Shown: positions 46,912 through 58,767 of the stretch, piece by piece
Layout of the letters: the number at the start of each line of letters is the position of its first letter
Numbering within the stretch: the stretch's first letter is position 1
Assembly (NCBI GenBank): GCA_013146195.2
Contig: CM028378.1
Location: 42,134,925-42,198,924 of the forward strand
Origin: Codonopsis lanceolata
Taxonomy: Eukaryota; Streptophyta; Magnoliopsida; Asterales; Campanulaceae
Length of the DNA stretch: 64,000 bases
Direction: 5' to 3'
Notes under the pieces: model-generated
Told to the model about the DNA's origin: nothing
Seen by the model: only the letters and a program-made list of their open reading frames with translations
Databases searched by the model: none
Program-made: the position numbers and the translations under genes

Positions 46912-47899
46912 GAATTAGTGGATCTTCCTCCGGGAAGTAAACCACTAGGTTATAAGTGGATTTTCAAAAGGAAGATGAAAGCAGATGGATCAATTGATAA
47001 GTATAAGGCCAGACTTGTAATAAAAGGTTACAGGCAATGTGAAGGTCTTGATTACTTTGATACATATTCTCCAGTTACGAGAATAACATCAAGAAGGATA
47101 GTACTTGTAATTGCCGCATTGCGGAATCTTGAAGTACATCAAATTGAGGTAAAGACTGTTTTTCTAAATGGTGATTTAGAATAAGAGATTTACATGAAAC
47201 AACTAGAAGGGTTTTCTGCTCCAGGGCAAGAAAACAAAGTGTGTAAGTTGATTAAGTCTTTATATGGCTTAAAACAAGTACCAAAACAATGGCATGAGAA
47301 ATTTGATAATGCCATGTTGGGTTGTGGATTTGAGATCAATGAGTGTGATAAATGTGTTTATGTAAAGGGCACTGGAAATGGCTATGTCATTTTATGTCTT
47401 TACGTAAACGACATGCTTATCATTGGAAGCAATTATAATATGATTAAATCTACAAAAGACATGTCAAACTCTAAATTTGACATGAAAGATATGGGGTTAG
47501 CTGATGTAATCCTTGGAGTTAAAATTTCTAGAATTTCAAGTGGACTTACTTTAAGTCAATCACACTATGTGGATAAAATTCTTGAGAAGTTTAGCAAGGA
47601 TGACATTGCAATGGCTAGAACTCCTATTGACACTAGTCTACATCTATCAAAGAATAGAGGTGAGATTATTTCTTAGGTAGAATACTCGAGAATCATAGGA
47701 AGTCTGATGTACTTAATGAGTTGTACAAGGCCAAACATTGTCTATGTAGTGAGTAAACTAAGTAGATATACGAGTAATCCTGGGACTGATCACTGGAAAG
47801 CGATAGTCAGAGTACTAAGGTACTTGAGATATACTCGTGATTATGGACTGCACTATACAAGAGATCCAGCAGTGATCGAAGGATACTGTGATGCAAATT
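46912..47899 (+). pseudogene. reverse transcriptase and RNase H start of element C
   Basis: Frames 46912-47184, 47185-47676 and 47677-47899 are one reading frame with in-frame stops (GDLE then a stop then EIYM; IIS then a stop then VEYSR). RT blocks are KWIFKRKMKADGS, KARLVIKGYRQCEGLDY, YSPVTR, FLNGDL and LYGLKQVPKQW. The catalytic YVDD reads YVND, so the active site is dead. The RNase H start (TRPNIVYVVSKLSRY, EGYCDAN) is cut at about 47899 by the LINE. Confidence 0.9.
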
Positions 47900-48469
47900 G
47901 ATAATAACCCTAATAATCTTGCTCAGCCGCCTGCCCAAAAGGCCTCCAATCCCGACTTTGCTATTACTAAAGAGCTTCCACCCCAAGTTTGGAAACCTAA
48001 AGCCCCGAGATCTGATCCTAGCACAAGTGCCGCAGAAACCATTATTATTGATTCAGTTGCCCCGTCGGGGGAAAACCCTTCAGTGAGTATTCAAGAGAAT
48101 AATAACCCGCCTCCTGTTAATAATCAAGACCCGATCCCAAGCAATTCTGATGCAGCCCATGAATCAGGTTTGGGTGAAGATCATTCAGGCCATATTAATT
48201 CTCCGGTTGTTAATGAAACGGATAATCTTCAACCCAAGCCTCCAAAGCCTTCTCTATCCCCTAATCGGTTTGCAGTTCTGGAAACTATTGATGAAGAGGG
48301 AAACTTATCGGACAATTCTAATGTTGAGGCTCTTAATTTGGAAGCTCCCAACAAGAAAAAAAGAAGTCGCAAACCTTCAGCCATTCCTTCCACTGATCGA
48401 GCAACGCGTTCCCAAATGCATGATAAAAGCCAAAGCAGTCACCCTTCCTCAGTTTCTCATGACGATTAA
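47900..48469 (+). pseudogene. LINE ORF1 C-terminal tail
   Basis: About 190 residues of low-complexity Pro/Ser/Asn-rich protein (PPQVWKPKAPRSDPSTSAAE, SPNRFAVLETIDEEGN, KKKRSRKPSAIPSTDRATRS). SPNRFAVLE followed by acidic and basic low-complexity sequence just before ORF2 is typical of plant L1 ORF1 tails. The zinc-knuckle part expected upstream is missing. ORF1 ends overlapping the ORF2 ATG (48459). Confidence 0.7.
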
Positions 48470-51400
48470 CTGCCTTTTTTGGAATCTCCGTTGAGTGGGC
48501 AACGACTCAACGGTGTCCCGTCTTAAAAAGTTGATTAAGCTTCATAACATCTCTTTTTTGGCCATTAGTGAACCAAAGATAAACTGCTTTAAGCTTCCTT
48601 TTCTTGCTCATCGTCTTAAATTTCAGTATTTTTTTAGTAACATGGCTGATAGTATTTGGATTTTGGTGAAGTCTTCTTTCTCTTGTCAGGTTGTTTACGA
48701 CTCGGTTCAGCAACTTGCCATTCAAGTTAAGCACCACACGTGGCCTCGGTATGCTTATATTTCTTCCGTTTATGCTAAGTGTTTGGCATCTGATCGTCAA
48801 GATCTATGGAGTGACATTATTGATCTGGGCAGTGAGTTTCAGGATACTCCCTGGTTGGTGGGAGGGTATTTTAACATTATTTTGGCGGCTCATGAAAAAT
48901 TAGGGGGTCAAGGTTGGGACAGACAAGGCTCTTCAGATTTTCAAGCTGCCTTAAATGCGGCTGGCCTCACTGATCTTGGGTATAATGGTAGCAGATATAC
49001 GTGGTGTAACCAGCGAGATAGTCCAGCCACCATATTCCAACGTATTGACAAAATGGTTTGCAACTTCAGTTGGACTTCCTTCTTTGCTTCGACAAAAGTT
49101 GATCATCTCAATCGCACTTGTTCTGACCATTCTCCTCTCCTTGTCAGTATAGAGCAACATTCGAATGTTAGGCCCTCTCAATTTCGTTTTCAAAATATCT
49201 GGTTATCTCATCCCACTTTCCTTGGCAAGGTGGAAAAGGCTTGGGGTAGCACTTCTCATAGTCGGCCTATGGTGAACTTTTCTTTAAAGCTTCGGGCAGT
49301 GAAGCATGCTTTAAAAGCTTGGAATAAATCAACCTTTGGCAATGTCTTTCAAGCCATCAAAGAGGCGGAGGATGACGTCTTAGAGAAGGAATTAATATAT
49401 GAGGCCCAGAATTCTGAAAGTAACCGCGAAGCTCTCTATCTCGCTCAAGCAAATCTGAGATGTAAACTTAAATCGGAAGAGGATTATTGGCGGCAAAAAT
49501 CTTACCTCAAGTGGCTAAAGGAAGGGGTGGGCAATACTAAGCTGTTTCATGCTTCGGTTAAGCAGACTCATAACAGGTTGTCTATCCATCGAATTACTAA
49601 TAAGCACGGTAACGAGCTCCATACAGATGCAGATATTAAGGCTGCTGCTATAGACTTCTTTCAAGAGCAACTTTCCTCTTGTGAAACCTATGATTCTGAC
49701 CTGATTAACGTCATTCCCAGCTTGATCTCTAATGACCAAAACAGTTTGCTGGAATCTCTTCCTAAAATTGAGGAGCTCAAGGATGTAGTTTTTTCTCTCT
49801 GTGGGGATAGCGCAGCAGGGCCAGATGGTTTTAATGGTAAGTTTTATATAGCTTGTTGGGAGATTATCTCTCAGGATCTTCATTTGGCTGTCCTGGAATT
49901 CTTTGCAGGCTTTGATCTTCCCAAATCTTGGACCAATACTTCCCTTCTTTTGCTCCCTAAATCGGCCTCGGTTACCTCTTTCAAGGATCTTAGGCCTATT
50001 AGCCTTTGTAACTTCTGTAACAAGGTTCTCACAAAGCTTCTTTCCAATCGTCTTTCGGCAAAGATTCTCCCTTCATTATATCAGAAAATCAAAGCGCCTT
50101 CACTAAGGGTCGTCTTATACAGGATAACATTCTTCTTGCCCAAGAATTATCCCAACACTTGAGGAAAAAAGTCAATGGTTCTAATGTGATTATCAAACTT
50201 GACATGGCAAAAGCTTTTGATTGGGTCAATTGGTTTTTCTTAATTAAAGTCCTTCGTAAGTTTGGCTTTGGTGAATTCTTCATTCACATGATTTGGCGCA
50301 TCATCTCCAACAATTGGTTTTCTATTCTGATTAATGGAAGCTCATGGGGTTTTTTCCTTCAACTCGAGGAATTCGTCAGGGTGATCTCTCTCCCCTAGCT
50401 TGTTTATCATCGCGGCTGAAGTCCTTAGTAGGGGTCTAAATGATCTTCAGGCTGCGTATCCTCACTATGCTTATTCCACTTCCAGTGGATGTCCTATAAT
50501 TTCTCACCTAGCCTTTGCTGATGATGTGGTGATTTTCTGTAATGGAAACAAGCATTCTTTAGCTAAGCATCGGGACCTTCTCTCTTCCTATGAGCGTTGT
50601 TCAGGCCAACTCATTCATGTTCAAAAGAGCTGCTTTATTGTTTCTTCTTCCACTTCTGCTTCCAGGATTAGTAATATTCGGTGCCATATTGGTTTCCCTC
50701 CCTGTTCTCTCCCGATTACTTATCTTGGCTGCCCTATTTTCGAGGAAGGAAAAAGAAGAGTTTATTTGACCCGCTTATTGAAAAGCTTCAAGTCAAAATT
50801 AATTCTTGGGCTAGTGCTTTCTTGAATCAAGCTGGGAAGGTTACGCTCATAAATTCGGTCCTTCATTCGATCCTTATGTATCAAATTGCGATCTTAGACC
50901 CTCCCGTTTACACCATCCGGCTCATTAATAGAATTTTATCTAATTTCTTCTGGGGTTCATCCGATAGTAAACTCAAAGTTCACTGGATTGCTTGGGACAA
51001 GTGCTCCCAGCCAACTAATGAGGGTGGTGTGGGTATTCGAGCTATTTCTGATATGGTGCGGGCCTATTCTATTCAATTATGGTGGCGTTTCAGATGTCAA
51101 TCTAGACTTTGGTCCTGTTTCATGCTGCGAAAATATTGTGGTTCAGATCATCCCCGTATTGCCTCTTCGGCTGGTTCCGGAATTTGGCGTCGCATGTGTT
51201 CGGCTCGCACTCAAGCTAAAAGTCACATAGCCTGGTTTGTGGGTCAAGGTAACTGTTCCTTGTGGCATGATAATTGGTCTCTTACAGGTTGCCTCTCTCA
51301 ACCAACTGATTGCCCCTTTAATCAGATTAAGGAGATTTTTGATTCTCCTAACCAGCTTTCTCCTCTTTCTCATAGTCGTGTGGGTTTCAATGTTGTTGGC

Positions 51401-52559
51401 CTTATTAATAAGCTGGGTATTTCTCTTAATAATGATCCCGATTGCCCTTGTTGGACTGTTAACGTGCATGGTAAATTTTCTCTTGCTTCTGCCTGGGAGA
51501 TCGTTCGTTCTCCTTCGAGCCAAATTGCCTCGGCTAAGTTTATCTGGCATAAGATTCTGCCCAGACACATCAGCCTATTCATGTGGAAATTATGGTTGCG
51601 CAAATTGCCTTTAGACGAGAATATTATTCGCTCTGGGATTCAAATGGCCTCTCGTTGCTCCTGTTGTCGGCAAGGTGAATCTGAGACCTATGCTCATGTG
51701 TTCTTAAACAGCCCGGTTGCTCATTATGTTTGGTCTTTCTTCCATAATCTGGGTTCAGTTCCGGTCCAGCTTAATTCCATTGATCAAGTTTGTTTCAACT
51801 GGTGGCTTCATGATTCTAATTCCTCCATTTATATCATTGCTCCTTCTATTATTCTTTGGGAATTATGGACTCATAGAAATCGGGCTCGCTTTGACAACAC
51901 TCACTCTTCGGCTGACTCTTTAGTTGCTCGAGTTAAGCATCTTATCTCTCTCAGTTTGCAAGCTGCTGGCTTCCTAGCATCATCTTTGTCTTTTGGTTCC
52001 TCGTTTCCCAGGCCTAAACGCCACCGTTTGCGATCTATTCGATCTGTCACTTGGATTAAACCACATGCCGATTATTTAAAGCTCAACTCTGATGGCGCCT
52101 GCCGCGGAAATCCAGGCAAGAGTGCAGGTGGAGGGGTCGTCCGTAATAGTGTTGGAGATGTTATTTATGCCTATGCTTTGGCCTATGAGGAGATGTCAAG
52201 CTTTTCAGCTGAATGTCGTGCTCTTTATAATGGGATATCCTAGTTCCAGGCTAATGAAATTCAGAATGTGCTTGTTGAAATTGACTCCAAGGTTCTTTTT
52301 GAATGTCTTTCTGGTTCAGCCTCCACTCCTTGGACTTGCAGATATTTGGTTCAAGCTATCAAAAAGATTATCTCTTCTTTGCATATATCTCTCTCTCACT
52401 GTTTTAGAGAGGCCAATTCGGTGGCTGACGCTCTGGCCAATTTTGGATGTGATTCTGGTCAAGATCATTTTTTTCTTTTCCATGGATGCTCTCCCCAGTC
52501 GGGTGCGCGGTCTAGTTATTCTTGACAAGGAAGGCACACCTTACATTAGGTCCTCTTGA
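48459..52559 (+). pseudogene. LINE ORF2: endonuclease, RT, RNase H
   Basis: It starts MTINCLFWNLR, stops at a TGA (48492) and resumes in the same frame. Endonuclease: ISEPK, GGYFN (usual GGDFN, catalytic Asp lost), RIDKMV and SDHSPLLV. RT: DLRPISLCNFCNKVLTKLLS, then a frameshift near 50090, IKLDMAKAFDWVNW (first catalytic Asp), another frameshift near 50370, and FADDVVIFCNGN (second site). The zinc-binding RVT domain (CSCCRQGESETYAHVF) and the RNase H block KLNSDGACRGNPGKSAGG follow, then a stop at 52243 and continued homology (EIDSKVLFECL). At least two frameshifts and two stops make it inactive. Confidence 0.88.
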
Positions 52560-52775
52560 TTGTTTTGATGTTTAGTTTTTTCTTTTTTCTTGTTGCTAGC
52601 AATTCTCCTTATTTTAGAAGCTCTTGCTTTTTTTGCTTCGATGTATTTCCTTTTCGAGGTAAGGCTCCTCTGTCCCCCCGTTCAAAGGGTTAGGCTGGTT
52701 GTCCCCCTCAAGTTTGTTTTATTTTTTCATATTAATAAAATCTCGCAGGTGCCGCCCTGCTTTCCCTAAAAAAAA

Positions 52776-53120
52776 TGATTCCTAAGTAAGAATCACCTAT
52801 GTGAGATAGAAGTGGGACCGCTTTGAAGAGAATTGTGTGAGACCCATTTCTTAGACCCTCTCACAGAACCAGGCATATGTTCAAGGTCATGAATGAACAT
52901 AGCTATGAGAACTGAATTGTGTTAGGAAGATTCATGTGTAAAGTATATGATCATTTACACTAACGGCAGAACAGTTCAAAGACATAATGTCTACTGATCA
53001 GCCAGTAAAGTAAATATGTTTTTCGAAGGAAGGTTCAAAGGGTAACACCTACCTATCCTATGCAGGTTTTGACTGCTGGACTTTATCACCATATTCGTCA
53101 ATTTCCTTCTTGTGGGGGAT
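52776..53120 (+). other. 3' non-coding end of element C
   Basis: Sequence between the LINE tail and the 3' LTR, ending in a purine stretch TTGTGGGGGAT that serves as polypurine tract. No coding part of RNase H is recognisable here. Confidence 0.6.
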
Positions 53121-54220
53121 TGTTGGAAAAATTGTGTTTAAAGAATGAAATTGTGCAATCTTGTGGTACGGATTTCTTCACGTGTCATTTGTATAATGAC
53201 AAGGGTAATTGTGGAATCATTCTATTTCGTGAGAACATTGAAATCATATATTTATTTGTCCAATTTGATGTTTGGATGAATAAGTTATGATAGATTAAAG
53301 TGTGATTGTTGGAAGTTGGTTTTTATCCCACATTGGAAGATTAACAAAAACTTGAGTGGTTTGTATACAAGTACCTTATCTGATAAGGGTAAGCTTGTAT
53401 AGAATAGAGGTCCTCTCTCGTGCACGTCTGTGCAGGGGGTACAAATCATGGTCCAGTTTAGCCTTCGGGATACCGTACTCATGTGCGAGTGCGTCCCGCG
53501 GACACAAATGTCGGACCAAATTTGTCTGTTCAGACCAACCCATGTTTTGTTAATTATTCTTTTGGTTTTTGTAACTCCAACATTTATAACAGACTTTATG
53601 GGCTGTTATTACCAGCTTTAATGAGAGATTTTATTTACCTATTGATCATAGATTTATTTCATCATCAATGTGGTCTTTAATCAGTCTCGATTTTCTCCTA
53701 TATAAGGAGATTACATCCACAATTGAAATACACAGTTTTACTATCAAAAACAATCTCCATTTCTCCTCTGCATTCTGCAAATCGTTGAGCGTATTCCTTT
53801 GGCCTCCTGTTTTCATATTGGTGATAGAGTCAGGCACAAATTCAGTTCGCCAGAATCTTTAGTGTTGAACGTTTCTCTGGTGTCTCTGTTGTATCCTAGG
53901 AGACAGACATCCATTAAAGCTTCCAAGCACAGACGGGAAGTGACGAATCTGTTTTAAGGAAATTGTGTGTGACGCAGGCCTCGGACTTGAAAGTTGATCA
54001 CAGTTCTACAACAGAAGACATTGTGAGAAGCACCAGCAGACTTGAAGTTCACCAGCAGACTTAATGTTCACCAGCAGACTCGAAGTCACCAACAGACTTG
54101 AAGTCACCAGCAGACTTGAAGTCTACCTGTAGACTTAGAAGATAAAGCAGTAACTTTTCAATTGGTTTCAATTCTGTTAATTTGATTTAATTACTGTTTT
54201 TCCCTGTATTATTTCTAACA
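53121..54220 (+). repeat. 3' LTR of element C
   Basis: TGTTGGAAAAATTG...TATTTCTAACA, 1100 bp. It carries the empty site of the GATTA insertion at about 53709 and five CACCAGCAGACTTGAAGT-like units at 54031-54125. Confidence 0.92.
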
Positions 54221-54225
54221 GCCTA

Positions 54226-54463
54226 GTAGTTGAAGCGTCTACATATAGCAATAGTGTTGCTTAGGTAAGGTTCGCCAAAAGTTGAAGCAGTCGCCCGAAG
54301 CATCAACGTTAGTGTTGGGGCGATCACGTCATTTTGGACGAAGTGACCAATTAAGAGCGGTAAATCATGTTTCTTCAAGATTTGGAATTGTATCTATATA
54401 TAATTGTAACCCAAGAACGTATAAAATATTTGACATGATAAAATTTCGAAAGTACGTTTACCT

Positions 54464-54501
<38 letters not shown>

Positions 54502-55769
54502 ATTTGATTGATCTTTTGATATAAATTGTTATTTTTTTAATGCTTCCGCTATGCACAACAGCAGTATTGAAGTTAAATTTTATCAATGGTATAAAGTTCT
54601 TTCGATATGATGGTTTGTTTGAAGAATTATAATTGCTTAGCAATTGTGGATCTCTAAACAATTCTTTAAATACCTTGTTTTATGTCTCAATTATATTTTT
54701 TCAACACTTCAAAAAGAATTCGCTCCAATAAACTCTTTATATATTCCTCTAAAAATTTAAAATTTCTCAAATATCAACTAACAAACCTAACTACCAATAT
54801 ATTTTCCATCTTTTAATTTTTATTTTCCCACCACAATTTAATGAAATATTTTATATTTATAAAATATAAATAAAATATGTATATTTCTATATCTATATGA
54901 TTGATAGATAAAGTTTTATGATGATATAGTAACAAAAAGAATATATATCAATTGTTTGCAACAACAAAATTAAGAAAAAAAATGTGATACAATTAATTTT
55001 TAATAAAATAAACTTCAACTTTGTGAAACATGAGTTGGAAAATGCTAGAAAAGTTGTATTTTAAGAGGGAGGGAGAGAGAGAGAGAGACTATTCAAGGTA
55101 AATCACTCTTCTGGTTAGAAGAGTGATTTTCTTGGTTTTAGAGATGAAGAGTTGATTTGGTTGAGTGGTGTGGGCTTAGTTGGAGTTAAAATTCTCTAAA
55201 AATGAGTTTGGAGTGTTGGTTTGCATATCCACCGTGGACGATATTAGGGTCATATTTGAGTGGTAAGTGTTCTCTAGTTATACCGTCAAACCTAATCATT
55301 CATCTCTATAATGTTCTTAATCGCAAAAGCCAATGAGAAAATAAGCATACTCGAGGAAGCTGAACAAAACCAAGTTAAGGATCCTTAATCGCTAGTATCA
55401 TATATTACTATCCTTCTCACCATATACAATTCATCAAAATATTAATCGCAAAATGTTGCAATTAGAATGCTTAGATCCTTACAAACCCTAACCGATCACG
55501 ACAAGGCAAAAGGAAACTACTGCAATATTCATTTTGGAATGATTGCAAAACATATGGACGCACACTAAATAGACTTATAAATAGGAACATATATAAATGG
55601 ATATAAAGATTGGGCCGTCAGCGACACTACCCAACCCACCGGTCTGAGAACAATCATGTGAGACGACCGGTAACTTTATCATGTGCTTATGCCTGAGACA
55701 AGAAATTAAATGAAACAAACCTTTATACGACGGGGCCAGCAAATACAACTAAATAGTTGATATTCGAGA
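54226..55769. other. gene-free flank with (CT)n and (GA)n tracts
   Basis: The first 200 bp look like further copia relic around element C. A (CT)n microsatellite lies at 54467-54497 and a (GA)n tract near 55070-55088. The rest is AT-rich and, close to 55770, should include the 3'UTR of the KNOX gene. I found no clear polyadenylation signal. Confidence 0.5.
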
Positions 55770-55973
55770 TCAAGGTCCCAATCTATAAGGACCTTCACCC
55801 ATATAGTGACCTTCCATGTAGAGCGCTGCGTTCTGTGAATGAAGGCCATCCATCACCATAAATTGCATATCTTCCGAAGGTTTCCAGTGTCTCTTTCTCT
55901 GGTTTATGAACCAATTGTTTATCTGTTTTTGGTCCAGACCCGTAGATTCAGCCAAAGCTACTTTCTCTGTCTC
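55770..55973 (-). CDS. KNAT1: KNOX homeobox gene, last exon (KNAT1/BP-like)
   Basis: 204 bp coding 67 residues plus TGA (55770-55772). It starts ETEKVALAESTGLDQKQ and carries the third homeodomain helix INNWFINQRKRHW, then KPSEDMQFMVMDG and a tail ALYMEGHYMGEGPYRLGP. TALE homeodomain plus this glycine-tyrosine tail is the signature of KNAT1/BREVIPEDICELLUS, a class I KNOX transcription factor that keeps meristem cells undifferentiated and shapes internodes and pedicels. The acceptor CAG is at 55974-55976 on the minus strand. The frame continues exactly from the exon at 56093-56349. No damage is seen, so it looks like a real host gene. Confidence 0.93.
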   Translation of the reverse strand, partial: ETEKVALAESTGLDQKQINNWFINQRKRHWKPSEDMQFMVMDGLHSQNAALYMEGHYMGEGPYRLGP

Positions 55974-56092
55974 CTGAATCACAAACAAAAAAAGCATTCT
56001 GTTAATGAGAAAACTAATTTAACCATTAAAGAAACAGATTTTAACAACAATAAAAAATAAAAATAAAAAGAGTGCTTAATACAGATGCATAC
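55974..56092 (-). other. KNOX intron within the homeodomain (119 bp)
   Basis: Donor GTATGC (56092 downward) and acceptor GATTCAG (to 55974). It splits the homeodomain codons between PYPS and ETEK without changing phase (phase 0), a position typical of KNOX genes. Confidence 0.9.
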
Positions 56093-56349
56093 GGAAGGAT
56101 ATGGCCATTTGTAATGTAATTCCCACCAACTTAGAAGCTTCTGCCGGGCATCTTTGGGTAGCTTTCCTTTCTTCTTTTTCTTGGAAAGTTCCTGCTTAAG
56201 ACTACTTAAGTAACCGCTGTATTTCCTCAGTAGGTGGTTCTTAAGTTCGCGGTCTTCAGCTCGAGGATCAATCTCTGGAAGTTCTGTTTCTCCACCACTA
56301 TTGTTTTCTTGATCCTCTTCTGATGAACCATTGCCCTCACACTTTTCAT
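56093..56349 (-). CDS. KNAT1: KNOX gene, ELK and homeodomain N-terminal exon
   Basis: 257 bp. It begins with two bases of a split codon after acceptor GAGCAG, then EKCEGNGSSEEDQENNSGGE. TELPEIDPRAEDRELKNHLL and RKYSGYLSSLKQELSKKKKK follow (the ELK domain, nuclear localisation and repression), then GKLPKDARQKLLSWWELHYK and WPYPS, the first homeodomain helix and TALE loop. It is intact. The KNOX1 and KNOX2 (MEINOX) exons should lie upstream at higher coordinates. I do not see them before 64000, so they are probably outside the window. Confidence 0.93.
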
Positions 56350-58306
56350 CTGCTCAACCATTATTCGTGATCAAAACAAGCAATCTTGTGAGCATGGGAA
56401 TATATATGTTCTATCCAAACAGCAGAAGTAAATAGCTTGATTAACAATAGCTGATCCATACTTTCGGCACCTTTGAACTAATACTACACTATACCTGACC
56501 GGTGGTGAAAAAAATGGGAAGGAAGAAGGGATTCTGCAGATTCTAGCAAATAACACATAGGCATAGAAACTAAAATTGATGGTTCGGGTGACCAAACCAA
56601 GAATGCTGACTTCAGAGCCAGTATTAAGATGTAAAATGTTTCATGTAAATATGAACTCCCATCAAACTTGAATGGAAAAGAGACATGGTGAATACTTAAA
56701 CTGGGTAACTACGTATGTACCTCCAAAAAATCAGTACACTAAACTACTAGGGTGGGAGATGATGATAATGCTGACTAAAAGAGACTAACAAGTTGAGTAT
56801 TATTTGGTAGGCTACACCCTTAACTACCCTTTAACGCGATAATGTATGTCATTGTTTTCATCAAATTGCAAAGAACAATTACATAATATGCTAAAGCATC
56901 AATGCAATGTCCTTTCTCAATTCTGGCGATCAACCCATGATGTTATATCCGTATTATCGTGTCACACCCCAACCCGATATTTTCCGTTGCATAGGTGAGA
57001 GACCACAAAAACCATTGTGAAAGGCCAGCTTGAAGGGAATGGCACTCTTCAGTAAGCCAAATGAGAGGTTAAACGTCGAAGCTTCTATACATTAAAAGGA
57101 AAAGACAAACCACAAAGAGCAAAAATTTCACTAGAATCCCCCTATCTTACCTAAAGAAATTCACTACACAAAGAAGGAAAAGGAGGAGAGGAGGACAAAA
57201 AAGAATTTTAAAAATAGGAACTACTTAGACAGAAACAAAACCAAATCGGGGACTTTCTCTGATTCATAACATGCAATATGCAAGACATGGCCATTATCAT
57301 CGGAAATCTACCATATATATTGCAGAAAGGACTTGCTAGATAGAAATAGGAAAAGCTGCATGTTCTTACATGTTAAGTAGAATTTAACTATAAAAAGTAC
57401 CCAAGGGTGGCAGGAGGACGCAAGGCAGATGCTTTTTAAAGCATCAGGAAGTGTTATGGCAAGCTCACAAGCAATTTTTGGCAGACAAAATAATACGGAG
57501 TTCTATAAAAAAAAAAAAAATTACATTCCCCTCGACCATTCTTTCCATCTTTAATCAGGACATATTTAGATTTAGTACATATAAGTAGCAGTCAATCTAG
57601 TCATCTAAGTAGCCAATATTATACCACTTACATTAACAACTTCCAAGTCGCACTGATTAGAGCTCCTAAATCCAAAAGCTAACAAATACCTACCCAAATT
57701 CACTCTTCATATGACCTGATGCCCTAGCCTAATTGGCATTAGATGACTATACACTTCCCAAGGCGAGTCCACGGAGCGCCTCCACCCTTGACGTATTTGA
57801 CAGTGAAAATATTGGTGGTCGATAGTCTCCCCTCCTTGTAAGTCACTTGGGTAGATAATGAATGTGGATATAATACGAAAACCAAATTTGTTCACATTGC
57901 GTATAACAATGTGAAGTTTTCACATTCTATTTAAGGATGTAGATACATCCTAGTCATCATTATTCTTTTTAAAAACTTTTTCTATCGGTTGTTATCTTTT
58001 CTTTTATTTTTTATTTCCTTGTCAAATATTATTTTAGTGGTGAGATGCATGTCACATAAGATTACATCCACATTTGCATTTGAGAGATCTATTTTGATTG
58101 AATGTAAATAAAAAGAGAAAAAATAACATATATGATTGAGGGTGTAAATTATCCAGGATCACGTAGAATTAAATCTATAGTTGCATTGGTGATGCTCTGA
58201 GCAGTGGAAGTGGATCAGTACGCCCTATGGAGAATGTATGCCTTTCACAAAGGTCTAGATACTAAACGGGTTGGGTTGGGTTAGGTTGGTCCATGCTAAC
58301 ACTAAC
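56350..58306 (-). other. probable long intron of the KNOX gene (first part)
   Basis: No coding sequence for the MEINOX domain on the minus strand and no other gene. Class I KNOX genes often have a long intron just before the ELK exon, which fits. TCACACCCCAACCCGAT near 56960 looks like a retroelement end but has no visible partner. Confidence 0.5.
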
Positions 58307-58767
58307 CCCTACCACAGGGTCGGTCCTGAGTTTCGAGAGGCCCATGGCCAAAAAAAGGGGGGGGGGCTTTATAAAAATAAAATCATTTAAAGTATTGGGA
58401 AAAAATAAAAGTAAAAAGTTTATAGCAAGAATTGAACCCAAAATCTCTCATAATCTACCAAGTATGCTAACTATTGGATCATCTATTCTACACTAAATTA
58501 ATCAACACGTTATAACTTATATACAGTTCACAGACTAAAAAAGTAACAGACTAAAATAAGTGACAACCTACAATTTGAACCTATTACCTCTACCTTAAAT
58601 CTTGTGCATCTTAACCATTGGATGAAACCAATTAATTGTAAACATTTTTGAGACTATAATATATATACTAAATATAAGGTAGTACCTAAACATTTGGGGC
58701 CCTAAAATTTGGGGGCCCATGGCGGTAGCCCCTCTTGCCACCCCTCAGGGCCGGCCCTGCCCTACCA
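58307..58767. mobile_element. non-autonomous hAT element with perfect 8-bp TSD
   Basis: The element 58315-58759 (445 bp) has terminal inverted repeats CAGGGTCGGTCCTGAG and, at the other end, CAGGGCCGGCCCTGAG (complement), 14 of 16 identical. CCCTACCA stands at 58307-58314 and again at 58760-58767. TIRs beginning CAGGG with an 8-bp duplication define the hAT superfamily. There is no transposase, so it needs an autonomous partner. Confidence 0.93.

Larger units (their letters stand above)
47900..52775 (+). mobile_element. L1-type LINE inserted in element C
   Basis: About 4.9 kb: the tail of ORF1, ORF2 (endonuclease, RT, zinc-ribbon, RNase H), a 3'UTR ending ATTAATAAAATCTCGCAGG... and a short A8 tail (52768-52775). 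The 5' end starts inside ORF1, so the copy is 5'-truncated, as is usual for LINEs. A clear target duplication is not visible. The RNase H sequence of element C before the insertion does not resume after it, so the insertion came with a deletion. Confidence 0.88.
40092..54225 (+). mobile_element. Ty1/copia element C with nested insertions, TSD GCCTA
   Basis: GCCTA stands at 40092-40096 and 54221-54225, a perfect 5-bp target duplication. The 5' LTR is 40097-40672 plus 43726-44270, interrupted by a solo LTR. The 3' LTR is 53121-54220. Internal plus-strand order is gag, protease, integrase, RT and part of RNase H, a copia arrangement of a family different from A and B. A LINE (47900-52775) replaces most of RNase H. 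Several stop codons and a mutated RT active site show it is dead. Confidence 0.92.

Noticed and set aside
57712..57900. tRNA-derived SINE
   Set aside because: TAGCCTAATTGG resembles an A box, but the B-box-like TGGTCGATAGTCTCC is poor and about 90 bp away, and no tail or target duplication is seen.
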